Assembly: GCA_028065135.1 (NCBI GenBank)
Contig: JAPTWR010000176.1
Coordinates: 1-14,229 of the forward strand
DNA length: 14,229 nt
Direction: 5' to 3'
Origin: Acidithiobacillus sp.
Lineage (GTDB): Bacteria; Pseudomonadota; Gammaproteobacteria; Acidithiobacillales; Acidithiobacillaceae
In this document: positions 1-5,922 of the stretch, one piece after another
Position numbering within the stretch: position 1 is the stretch's first letter
Layout of the letters: the number at the start of each line of letters is the position of its first letter
Notes under the pieces: generated by a model
The model's database searches: none
Told to the model about the DNA's origin: nothing
Seen by the model: only the letters and a program-made list of their open reading frames with translations
Made by a program: the position numbers and the translations under genes

Positions 1-235
1 TGATCGTGCAGTTCCCTTGGCGCGTCCATGCGCTTGCTTGGAATTGCCGTGACCCGGCTGGTCATCATCCATGCAGCGAGCCGGGCAACGCTCCAGATGA
101 GGGTGCTGGACTGAATCCTGAACTTGCCCACGTATATGGCCAGGGAATAGGCGGTGATGCAGCGTAACCGGACATCCAGAAATTGTTGTCAGTACGCAGT
201 GCGCTTGGGTGACGTTTACCAGGCATAGAAAGACA
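1..235. other. Left edge, no assignable gene
   Basis: No convincing gene is visible. A minus-strand frame is open from about 190 to the window edge, and a plus-strand frame is open from 3 to 164. Neither gives a protein I recognise, and each has only weak coding character. It could be the end of a gene lying mainly to the left, or remnant DNA. The right boundary is set by the 8-bp direct repeat that flanks the MITE-like element at 236-377. Confidence 0.3.
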
Positions 236-377
236 CGTGCTTATCCGGCTGTCTCCCAATGCCACTAAATATGGGGTTCTGTGAAAGCCCCTAAAAACTA
301 CACTACGACGACCGACTGGCCTTGCCTAGAAATGCTTGGCGAGGGTAGTGGGTTTGGGAGACAACCGGATAAGGACG
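236..377. mobile_element. 142-bp MITE-like element with 8-bp target duplication
   Basis: The first 32 bases (236-267) and the reverse complement of the last 32 (346-377) match at 28 positions. Both begin CGT, then one variable base, then CTTATCCGG, and continue TGTCTCCCA. The element is flanked by a perfect direct repeat GAAAGACA at 228-235 and 378-385, the expected 8-bp target-site duplication. The interior has no coding capacity, so this would be a non-autonomous element moved by a transposase elsewhere. Several families make 8-bp duplications (for example IS66, ISL3 and ISAs1). I cannot assign one from the ends alone. It lies about 70 bp upstream of the palindrome and sigma-54 promoter of the binding-protein gene. 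Confidence 0.8.
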
Positions 378-446
378 GAAAGACAGACGAGTTGATTGAC
401 AGATTCAGGGTCATAAATGACTAAAATGTGTCTAGAAATAGAAGCA

Positions 447-470
447 TCACAAAAACGTTCGTTTGTGTGA
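447..470. promoter_or_regulatory. 24-bp palindrome upstream of the sigma-54 promoter
   Basis: The sequence reads TCACA-a-AAACG-tt-CGTTT-g-TGTGA, so only two symmetric position pairs fail to match. Its centre is about 46 bp upstream of the inferred transcription start. It is a plausible operator or enhancer site for a regulator. Enhancer sites for sigma-54 activators usually lie further upstream (80-150 bp), so a repressor or accessory protein is also possible. A shorter palindrome, GTCAT-AA-ATGAC, lies at 410-421. Confidence 0.5.
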
Positions 471-478
471 CAAAAAAT

Positions 479-493
479 TGGCATAACAATTGC
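479..493 (+). promoter_or_regulatory. Sigma-54 (-24/-12) promoter
   Basis: The element TGGCATAACAATTGC is followed by TTTT. It matches the RpoN consensus TGGCAC-N5-TTGC, with GG at -24 (480-481) and GC at -12 (492-493) separated by exactly the required distance. Transcription would start near 504-505 on the plus strand. That leaves a leader of about 235 nt if the downstream gene starts at 741. RpoN dependence implies an enhancer-binding activator and inducible expression of the oxyanion-uptake genes. Confidence 0.65.
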
Positions 494-546
494 TTTTGTG
501 ATGCGGTATAGCCAGATTTTGGGTATGCAGGTACGCTTTGCGACAT

Positions 547-570
547 CGCGATATTCTGTCATATATATCG
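547..570. promoter_or_regulatory. ModE-like operator 1
   Basis: This 24-bp imperfect palindrome has the layout CG-CG-ATAT-N8-ATAT-AT-CG and is preceded by AT. From memory, the ModE operator consensus is ATCG-N-TATATA-N6-TATATA-N-CGAT. The site has the ATCG left end, the exact 24-bp core length, a perfect TATATA right half and the closing CGA. It lies about 43-66 nt downstream of the inferred start, where a bound repressor could act as a roadblock. A second copy of the same layout lies at 1700-1723. Confidence 0.5.
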
Positions 571-670
571 AATCTCTCGATGGTTGCTCACTTTTTCTAA
601 AAATGGAGACGTCCAACATGCAAAACAATTGGTCTGCTTTGGTACATCGTTGTATGTCACAAAATATAGA

Positions 671-697
671 GCCGGATTTCCACCTCAAGAATCCGGC
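671..697 (+). other. Leader hairpin before the binding-protein gene
   Basis: GCCGGATT (671-678) pairs perfectly with AATCCGGC (690-697) around an 11-nt loop, 43 nt before the ATG at 741. No U-tract follows, so it is not an intrinsic terminator. It could influence translation, or be incidental if translation starts upstream at 618. I saw no known riboswitch pattern, including the Moco motif. Confidence 0.3.
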
Positions 698-740
698 CAT
701 AACGCCGACGCCAGCGGCGGCCAGAAATCGGTCGGCACGC

Positions 741-1655
741 ATGAAAGCACAGCCTGCCGTGGTCCTACTCGCCAGTCTGTGGGCGGCTGGCATGGGAACC
801 GCTGTGGCCGCTACTCCCCTCCAGGTCGCCTATGCCGGCTCCATGGGAGCGGTCATGGATCTGCACCTGGGTCCTGCCTTCGCCAAGACCCATCACGTGA
901 CCTACCAAGGAGAAGGACAGGGTGCCTATGGCCTCGCCCACCTCATTGCGGCAAAGAAGCTGCGCACGGACGTATTCATCTCCATTACGCCCGGACCCAT
1001 TAAGGTGCTGGAAAAGGCCGGGATGGTGAGCAAGGCGGTCCCCGTGGCCAGTACCGCCATGGTCATCGCCTACAGCCCCAAGAGCCGCTATGCCAAAGAG
1101 TTTGCAGCCGCAGCCGCTGGCAAAATGCCCTGGTACACGGTGCTGGAGAAGCCGGGGATCCAGTTTGGACGCACGGACCCGCAGACGGATCCCCAGGGTC
1201 AGAACATCATCTTTACCTTCCTTCTGGCGCAGAAGTACTACCACCAGCCTGAGCTTGTTCAGCGTGTTCTAGGCCCTGTGGAGAACCAAAAGCAGATATT
1301 CACCGAAGCCTCGCTGCTGGCACGCCTGAAGAGTGGACAGATAGACGCTTCCTCCGGATATGAGAGCGCTGTGAAATCGCTCCATCTTCCCTTCATCACC
1401 CTCCCGGATGAAATTAACCTGAGCAATCCGGCTATGGCCAAAGCCTGGTATGACACCGCGCATTTCACTATGACGGTAGACGGCAAGACCAAAACCCTGC
1501 ACACCCAGCCTTTGGTGTTCTATGCCGCCGTGCCCAAAGACGCGCCGCATCCAAAATTGGGTGAGGCCTTCATCCGCTTCATGACCAGCAAGGCTGGGCA
1601 GGTCATGTTCAAGGAGACGGGCTACAACCCACCCAAAGGGGGCGATCTCTCCTAA
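741..1655 (+). CDS. Molybdate/tungstate-type periplasmic binding protein (WtpA/ModA-like)
   Basis: This is a periplasmic solute-binding protein that would capture an oxyanion, most likely molybdate or tungstate, for an ABC importer. From the ATG at 741 it is 304 residues with a clear signal peptide: Lys2, a hydrophobic stretch to about 22, and cleavage after AVAA. The mature protein opens LQVAYAGSMG, with the AGS anion-binding motif of the ModA/WtpA fold. GRTDPQTDPQG at 143-153 is typical of the archaeal-type WtpA branch. C-terminal GEAFIRFMTSKAGQ is also family-typical. The start is uncertain. The frame is open upstream, and ATG 618 has a GGAG at 605-608 with good spacing, which would add 41 residues. 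I prefer 741 for its signal peptide. No permease or ATPase gene follows, so it must pair with an importer encoded elsewhere. Sulfate or another anion is a less likely ligand. Confidence 0.85.
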   Translation: MKAQPAVVLLASLWAAGMGTAVAATPLQVAYAGSMGAVMDLHLGPAFAKTHHVTYQGEGQGAYGLAHLIAAKKLRTDVFISITPGPIKVLEKAGMVSKAVPVASTAMVIAYSPKSRYAKEFAAAAAGKMPWYTVLEKPGIQFGRTDPQTDPQGQNIIFTFLLAQKYYHQPELVQRVLGPVENQKQIFTEASLLARLKSGQIDASSGYESAVKSLHLPFITLPDEINLSNPAMAKAWYDTAHFTMTVDGKTKTLHTQPLVFYAAVPKDAPHPKLGEAFIRFMTSKAGQVMFKETGYNPPKGGDLS

Positions 1656-1666
1656 AAGGGAATCAT

Positions 1667-1690
1667 GAGGTCCTTAAATGGACCTCTTTT
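1667..1690 (+). terminator. Intrinsic terminator or attenuator after the binding-protein gene
   Basis: GAGGTCC (1667-1673) and GGACCTC (1680-1686) form a perfect 7-bp stem with a 6-nt loop, followed directly by TTTT. It starts 12 nt after the stop codon of the binding-protein gene and 62 nt before the porin start. It probably reduces read-through and lets the porin be expressed from its own promoter or at a lower level. The short U-run suggests partial termination. Confidence 0.6.
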
Positions 1691-1699
1691 AATGCCTTG

Positions 1700-1723
1700 C
1701 GTCATATTCCATGAAATATCTCG
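1700..1723. promoter_or_regulatory. ModE-like operator 2
   Basis: This 24-bp imperfect palindrome has the layout CG-TC-ATAT-TCCATGAA-ATAT-CT-CG and is followed by AT. The inner 16 bases are palindromic apart from one pair. Length, CG ends and ATAT positions are identical to the site at 547-570. It sits between the terminator hairpin and the porin start codon, where it would overlap any local promoter. The two halves match the ModE TATATA consensus at four of six positions each, so this site is weaker than operator 1. Confidence 0.45.
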
Positions 1724-1751
1724 ATACAAATCGTTATCAAGGAAAACCACC

Positions 1752-3080
1752 ATGAGAAAGAGAGCACTTCCCCTTGGGTTCGTAGCCGCCACGACCCTGC
1801 TAGCCACCAGCATTCCTGCTCAGGCAGAAACCCTCACCCAGTTTTTTCAGAAAAGCCACATCGATGGCCAAATCCGTTCCTATTATTTCAGCCGCCTCTA
1901 TGGCACACCGAACACGCCCAACGCCAGCGCCTACTCCCTCGCGGGTCGCCTGAATGTCATCACAGCACCGTTTTTGACGGGATTTCGTGTGGGCGTGAGT
2001 TTTTATACGGCCAATTCCCTGGGCACGCAGAGCAGCGATCCCGCGCGCATTGATAAAACCCTGATGGGTATTGGTTCCTCCATTAACACCCTGGGGCAGG
2101 CCTATCTGCAGTACAGCCAACCCTGGCTAACGGTGCGTGTGGGCGATCAACTGATCAACACCCCCTGGCTCAACCGTGTGGGTGGCCGGGTGATTCCCGT
2201 CACCTACCAGGGGGTCTACGCCAAAGTCAGCCCCATCGCGCATCTGAACCTCGTGGGGCTCCGGGTTTTTCGCTGGAAAGGCCGCACCTCGAACAACTTC
2301 TACCGGGACAACCTCTATTATCCGACGAACTACCATGGGGACGCGCTCTATGCGGGTCCTAATAATCTTCCCAGCACGATACCAGCCGCGAACGGCGCGC
2401 TGGCATTTGGTGTGAAATACACCCTGGATGGCGCCAAAATGCAATCCTGGTACTACGACTTCTATCATTTCGCCAACATGTTCTACGGTGCTGGGCAATA
2501 CATGCTGCATACCGGGACCGGTTTCAATCCCTTTGTGGCCGCCCAGTTCGTGCGGGAATGGGAAAGCAATAGCGCCTTCGCCCAAACCGGTACCCAACTG
2601 TTCAACCAGCCCGGTGAAACGGTCAACAGCACGGCTTACGGCGTGAAGGCGGGCCTGAAATTTCCCAAAGGCAGCGTCTTCTGGGCCTATGACGCGACGA
2701 ATCTGCATCCGGGTGCCGTGGGTGGCGGGGCGATCGTTTCTCCCTATACCATCGGGTACACGGCGGACCCCTTGTACGTGGATGCCATGATTCAAGGTTT
2801 GGTGGGCGTAGGGCCTGGTCATGGCTGGCGTCTGCGTGCGGCTTATTGGCTCTGGCATCGGCGGATCCATCTCGCGACTGGTTTTTCCCAGTTCAACACC
2901 TATTTTACCGGGAACAGCAACTGGACTCACGTTAGCGTGACCTATTTCCCCAAAGGGTTCTTGCAAGGCTTGGCGGTACGAGATCAGTTCGAGGTGGCCA
3001 ACGGAGGTGTCAATCTCTATCCGGGCAACGGGAAAAACGCCTTCGTCTATAACCGGGTGATGCTGACGTATAAGTTCTGA
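1752..3080 (+). CDS. OprD-family outer-membrane porin
   Basis: This is an outer-membrane beta-barrel channel of the OprD type, which admits small specific solutes. The product is 442 residues with a signal peptide ending at about residue 25 (PAQA before ETLTQFF). The mature N-terminus IDGQIRSYYFSRLYG and the YSLAGRLNV segment match the start of OprD barrels. Alternating hydrophobic strands run throughout, and the protein ends in the aromatic residue F, as the BAM machinery requires. The ATG at 1752 has AAGGA at 1739-1743 with 8-nt spacing, which rules out the upstream in-frame ATG at 1665 that lies inside the terminator. Between a molybdate-type binding protein and a molbindin, and behind a ModE-like site, it may be an entry channel for molybdate or tungstate. 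That substrate is inference, since OprD members also carry amino acids and carboxylates. Confidence 0.85.
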   Translation: MRKRALPLGFVAATTLLATSIPAQAETLTQFFQKSHIDGQIRSYYFSRLYGTPNTPNASAYSLAGRLNVITAPFLTGFRVGVSFYTANSLGTQSSDPARIDKTLMGIGSSINTLGQAYLQYSQPWLTVRVGDQLINTPWLNRVGGRVIPVTYQGVYAKVSPIAHLNLVGLRVFRWKGRTSNNFYRDNLYYPTNYHGDALYAGPNNLPSTIPAANGALAFGVKYTLDGAKMQSWYYDFYHFANMFYGAGQYMLHTGTGFNPFVAAQFVREWESNSAFAQTGTQLFNQPGETVNSTAYGVKAGLKFPKGSVFWAYDATNLHPGAVGGGAIVSPYTIGYTADPLYVDAMIQGLVGVGPGHGWRLRAAYWLWHRRIHLATGFSQFNTYFTGNSNWTHVSVTYFPKGFLQGLAVRDQFEVANGGVNLYPGNGKNAFVYNRVMLTYKF

Positions 3081-3112
3081 GCAAAGAAAGAGCGACTTGG
3101 AATTTTCTGCCG

Positions 3113-3145
3113 CGCGCCTCATCCAGTATCGCTGTGTGAGGCGCG
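3113..3145 (+). other. Perfect 9-bp hairpin downstream of the porin gene
   Basis: CGCGCCTCA (3113-3121) pairs with TGAGGCGCG (3137-3145) around a 15-nt loop. It lies 33 nt after the porin stop codon. There is no U-tract, so it may be a 3'-end stabiliser or a factor-assisted terminator rather than a classical intrinsic one. A weak extended -10-like TGCTAAACT follows at 3164-3172 and could serve the molbindin gene. Confidence 0.4.
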
Positions 3146-3218
3146 TGTAGCGATGATGTGATGTGCTAAACTTTACCCACGCTCTCAAACATCCCAATAT
3201 CCACTAAGGAAAACTCTC

Positions 3219-3425
3219 ATGAAAACCAGCCTACGCAATCACCTGAAAGGAAAAATCGTTAATATCATCAGGGGGGAAGTTGTCTCCGAAATAGAGATAG
3301 AAACGGCAGCGGGTACCGTGGCTTCAATAATCACCACGCATAGCCTCGATCATTTAGAATTTAAGGTCGGGGATTCAGCCCTCGCGGTGGTTAAGGCCAC
3401 GGAAGTTGGTGTCGAGAAACCCTAA
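3219..3425 (+). CDS. Mop/TOBE-domain molybdenum-binding protein (molbindin)
   Basis: This is a small cytoplasmic protein that binds and stores molybdate or tungstate as a ring oligomer, as in the Mop (molbindin) family. It has 68 residues, the normal length of a single-domain molbindin. The TOBE/Mop pattern is clear: SLRNHLKGKIVNI near the start, then GEVVSEIEIE, TAAGTVASIIT, the SLDHLEFKVGD turn, and ALAVVKATEV at the end. ATG 3219 has AAGGA at 3206-3210, the same spacing and surrounding sequence as the porin start, suggesting shared origin or regulation. It has no ABC ATPase or ModE domain attached, so it is a free binding protein. It supports a molybdenum or tungsten role for the two upstream genes. 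Confidence 0.9.
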   Translation: MKTSLRNHLKGKIVNIIRGEVVSEIEIETAAGTVASIITTHSLDHLEFKVGDSALAVVKATEVGVEKP

Positions 3426-3501
3426 CGATAACCATCTACCCATTACCCAAGCATTCCTGTGTAATGGGAATGTAGCGCGATTTAATTGTGTGGTCACGTC
3501 A

Positions 3502-3532
3502 CACCAGACAATTTGCATCAATTTGTCTGGTG
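3502..3532. repeat. 10-bp perfect inverted repeat
   Basis: CACCAGACAA (3502-3511) and TTGTCTGGTG (3523-3532) form a stem with an 11-nt loop. This is the first strong hairpin after the molbindin gene, 77 nt past its stop. There is no U-tract, but it could still mark the 3' end of that transcript. A related GTCTGGACAA lies just downstream, so alternative pairing is possible. Confidence 0.45.
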
Positions 3533-3663
3533 GCCGCCGTCCCCGTCTGGACAAACGGCCAAATTTTGCTGAATTCTCCGCCTGCCGAATGAGGGTTATT
3601 TTGAAGCAAAAAGGTAAGGCTTATTTTCCTCGCAGTTGCCAGTTGTCATGGTGGTTTCCACCG

Positions 3664-3683
3664 CCTTCATATCCTTATGAAGG
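3664..3683. repeat. 8-bp stem with TCCT loop
   Basis: CCTTCATA (3664-3671) and TATGAAGG (3676-3683) are perfect complements around a 4-nt loop. The function is unknown. It may be an operator-like palindrome or part of a structured RNA in this gene-free stretch. Confidence 0.4.
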
Positions 3684-3753
3684 AATCATAGTGCAATTCA
3701 GTGAGCCACGTCACTCATTATGTGATCGGTTCCTGAGTACTAACTGGCATATG

Positions 3754-3788
3754 GGCAACCGAATGACTGCTATCAGTCTGCAGTTGCC
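3754..3788. repeat. Nested two-stem hairpin
   Basis: An outer stem GGCAAC (3754-3759) with GTTGCC (3783-3788) encloses an inner stem GACTG (3765-3769) with CAGTC (3774-3778) and loop CTAT, separated by 5-nt and 4-nt bulges. A competing 7-bp pairing joins CTATCAG (3770-3776) and CTGATAG (3800-3806). The mutually exclusive pairings resemble a structured RNA, but no expression signal is seen. Confidence 0.35.
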
Positions 3789-4038
3789 ATTCCTCAGCCC
3801 TGATAGTACCGCCGCGCGTCGTTTGTAGGCAATACTCACGTGGAGGCGCTGCAGAAAGCGATCATGAGTGCATACCGTGCCATGGGCCATGATAAGGCAA
3901 GCCTATGTGCAACTATATTACCCGTGTACACCTCCCAGTAGTCTGGCATTTCCTCCTGTTCAATAAGGTTTTCGCAGACGTCCGTCCATTCTCCGTCAGG
4001 CCAATGGAGCAGGACATCATATAACCGCTGGCCCGCCT

Positions 4039-4212
4039 TTCAACTCCAGCCTCGATGGGAACACCCGTCGCGCCATCGACATCCGGGAGGGAGAGGTGCT
4101 CGATGCTGAGGCGTTCAAGGCCTTGATCCAGGTCACGGTCACGGTCACGGTCACGGTCACGGAGAATCTCCGGTCCAGCGCCCCGAAGTCAAAGAGCCGT
4201 GGCCGGACGTGA
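4039..4212 (+). pseudogene. Possible C-terminal remnant, DUF1801-like
   Basis: This 57-codon open stretch reads FNSSLDGNTRRAIDIREGEV and then LDAEAFKALIQ before running into (VT)5 encoded by the hexanucleotide repeat and stopping. The RRAIDIREGE...AFKALI pattern recalls the C-terminal end of DUF1801 (YdhG-type) proteins, from memory only. There is no start codon or upstream domain. The 3' part overlaps the end of the minus-strand SRPBCC gene. I infer a gene tail broken by repeat expansion. Confidence is low. Confidence 0.25.
4131..4160. repeat. Hexanucleotide tandem repeat (GGTCAC)5
   Basis: There are five perfect head-to-tail copies of GGTCAC. On the plus strand they encode Val-Thr repeats in the DUF1801-like remnant. 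On the minus strand they cover the stop codon (4157-4159) of the SRPBCC gene. Copy number could vary by slippage without changing frame. Confidence 0.95.
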
Positions 4213-4672
4213 GCCGGGAGTCACTCTGGAAGAAGGCCTCGTCATGGGCATTGGACTCAGCCAGCACTTTGAGAGAGGAAGCCTCAGTGGTGATGTACTT
4301 GCGTGTGATAGAGCCTGCAATCCAGCCGAGAAACACCCCGAGGGTGCCGGAAAATCGGAACTGAAGCTCGACTCCTGATTCCTCTGAGCCGATTATGCGG
4401 ACGGTGTGGCTGGCCCAAAGCTGTATACCTGGGCTTGTCGATTCCCAGATGAAACACTGGCCCGGTTCCAGCTTAGTGACTTGCCAGATGGCGGGGCGCA
4501 ATTTCGGCTGAATGACCTTGAATTTTGCTCCAATCTGGCATGTTTTTCCCTCAAGTGGTGAAACCGCAGTGACCGTTGGCAGCCATTCCGGCCAGGCCAA
4601 GATGTTCGACAGGTGTTTCCAGACAACATCTGCGGGAGCATTTATGCGTTGCGTGACTTGGTAGATTGGCAT
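4157..4672 (-). CDS. SRPBCC-family (polyketide cyclase/dehydrase-like) protein
   Basis: This is a START/Bet v1-fold protein that would bind a hydrophobic ligand in a cavity. The exact substrate is unknown. The product has 171 residues. Motifs typical of the family are the N-terminal QVTQRINAPADVVWKHLSNI, WPEWLPTV, the central LEPGQCFIWES region, and the C-terminal helix with GWIAGSITRKYITTEASSLKVLAE. The final 25 or so residues after NAHDEAFFQ look non-native, and the stop lies in the (GGTCAC)5 repeat, so the original C-terminus was probably replaced. A good AAGGAG-type site lies at 4684-4689, 11 nt before the ATG. The next gene upstream on the same strand is a dead transposase, so the promoter was probably supplied or altered by that insertion. 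Confidence 0.75.
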   Translation of the reverse strand: MPIYQVTQRINAPADVVWKHLSNILAWPEWLPTVTAVSPLEGKTCQIGAKFKVIQPKLRPAIWQVTKLEPGQCFIWESTSPGIQLWASHTVRIIGSEESGVELQFRFSGTLGVFLGWIAGSITRKYITTEASSLKVLAESNAHDEAFFQSDSRLTSGHGSLTSGRWTGDSP

Positions 4673-4692
4673 ACGAGGTCTAACTCCTTAGC

Positions 4693-5279
4693 TCAGCCGC
4701 GGATTTGCCGGAGCGGAGGCAAATCCGCCTCCTGTTCTCCCTGCGGTCGCCACTCCTGACCGGCATTTTTGTAGGTGTCCACCGAAATCACGGGTTGTCC
4801 TGCATCCAATGCCTGCTGCGTCTTTTCCTGAATATACTGGAATTGGGCATCCCGATCCAGGTGATTAGTGCCTTCCAGAGCCTTTCGATCGCCTTGCAAG
4901 CTGTATCCTAATTCCTTGAGCAGGATGCCCACGGAAACATGGCTAATACGATGACCTTGCTCGCCCAGCTCACGGGCAATTGTTTGAGGCTCTTGCAAGT
5001 CCATCGCAGTGGTGACCGGGGATCGCTCCGTGTCACAGTATCCACCAAACGCTCCAACGCGGCCAGTAAGTCTGGATCACGATCTACCAGTTTTTTGCGC
5101 CCACCACCGGGCCGACGAGCCCGGCCTTTGGGGAGTGTATTCTGCGGGGGATACTTGAGTTCCTTGAGACCCGCCAGAATGGAGATCCCCGCGGCTACCC
5201 CAGTCCGCCTCGCTAAACCTTTCCGGACCTGGGGGTGGCAGCCGCCGTAGACCGCTTCCAGGCGGGGGTCAAAAAACAC
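4693..5279 (-). pseudogene. ISAzo13-family transposase remnant, frameshifted and truncated
   Basis: Two minus-strand frames together give an ISAzo13-type transposase. The N-terminal part has ARRPGGGRKKLVDRDPDLLAAL and SPLRWTCKSLKQ. The second frame continues with ARELGEQGHRISHVSVGILL, KELGYSLQ, then HLDRDAQFQYI and QPVISVDT. The frames join near 4976, where one base appears lost. Around VISVDT-YKNAGQEW about eight residues are missing compared with the usual KKKELVG stretch. Homology ends near GEQE (about 4730), so the catalytic C-terminal half is absent. The GTG at 5279 follows a stop and is not the native start. The element cannot transpose by itself. Confidence 0.8.
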
Positions 5280-5359
5280 TGTGGTTCAGCGATTGCCCAA
5301 TCGGAAAATTCTCCAGATGGCGTTGTTCCAGAACAAAAAGATCCGGATCAAAGGTAGCG

Positions 5360-5922
5360 ACATACCTGAGTAGAGATCAGCAAACCGCCCGGCAGGAGGC
5401 ATTGCGGGAAATCGCAGAACGTATCCAGCGCGGCGTAGAGCAACATGCACGCACTCTGGATGACTGCGACCACATCATCATTAGCGGCGGCGCCCTCCTG
5501 CTGGAGGGCCAATTCGACTGGCCCCATGCCCAGAGTTGCAGGCGAATGCTGTCCACGCCAATGCCATGGCCTGGCTGGAGACTCTGGAAGCAGGTATGAC
5601 CGCCACAGAAGGCAGCACCAAAAGTCCGCCAGAGCCTGCCGTGAACACAGCGGACTCCATCGAAGTCGAGTTCCATGATCACGTGCGTTTCATCCCGCAG
5701 CGCGAGCGCGAAGAGCGGGAGCAACTGGACATGGCCATCCGCGAGCAGGTGCTGGCTCGGATCCAGAAGCAGGGAGAGGCCATCGGTAAACAGATGGCGC
5801 CACTGTAGGAACAGCAGAAAAAGATTGACAACCAAAGCAGCTAGGTGCAGGGCCGCATCGCCGTCATGGCCGATGTCATCCGCAAGGGGGTCGAGCCCAT
5901 CAGAGACAGAGACTCCGCATGA
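5360..5922 (+). pseudogene. Actin-like ParM/StbA-type segregation protein, C-terminal remnant
   Basis: The reading frame from about 5360 gives EALREIAERIQRGVEQHARTL followed by DDCDHIIISGGALLLEGQFDWPHAQ. This resembles the C-terminal ATPase subdomain of ParM/StbA actin-like proteins, with its IISGGA phosphate-loop signature. The frame then shifts near 5535, and the second frame continues with LQANAVHANAMAWLETLEAG and a charged helical tail. That frame is broken by TAG at 5806-5808 and TAG at 5842-5844, yet reads sensibly between and beyond them (EQQKKIDNQSS, then VQGRIAVMADVIRKG) to a TGA at 5920-5922. Both ambers could be CAG-to-TAG changes. The N-terminal ATPase half is missing, replaced by the transposase debris. 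The family call is from motif memory. It hints at a former plasmid or integrated element. Confidence 0.55.

Larger units (their letters stand above)
3426..4038. other. Non-coding, hairpin-rich stretch
   Basis: I see no convincing gene in about 600 bp. A 140-codon plus frame (3406-3828) has no recognisable motif, unusual composition and overlaps the molbindin end, so I reject it. The stretch holds at least four good inverted repeats (3502-3532, 3664-3683, 3754-3788 and 3770-3806) and a 10-bp direct repeat GCAGTTGCCA at 3632 and 3780. A minus-strand open stretch at about 3840-4035 reads like protein (LLHWPDGEWTDV, PDYWEVYTGN) but has no start signal, and may be gene debris. Confidence 0.4.

Noticed and set aside
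498..740. Moco-type or other known riboswitch in the leader
   Set aside because: I looked because of the molybdenum context but saw only one simple 8-bp hairpin and none of the expected conserved elements.
3113..3145. Intrinsic terminator after the porin
   Set aside because: The stem is strong but the loop is long and no U-tract follows, so it is listed only as a hairpin.
2127..3197. 356-codon minus-strand frame opposite the porin
   Set aside because: It is the antisense of a clear OprD porin with strong coding features, and its protein shows no domain.
3406..3828. 140-codon plus-strand open frame overlapping the end of the molbindin gene
   Set aside because: No motif, odd composition, no ribosome-binding site, and it covers several inverted repeats. 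Likely chance.
4131..4160. CRISPR-like or iteron array
   Set aside because: The unit is 6 bp with no spacers and only five copies, so it is a microsatellite.
5269..5380. Minus-strand open stretch reading VATFDPDLFVLEQRHLENF
   Set aside because: Protein-like but only 37 codons, without a start or a recognisable family. It lies at the junction between transposase and ParM-like remnants, so it cannot be assigned.
5806..5844. Amber codons as pyrrolysine or programmed read-through sites
   Set aside because: The gene is also frameshifted and lacks its N-terminal half, so CAG-to-TAG mutation in a pseudogene is simpler.
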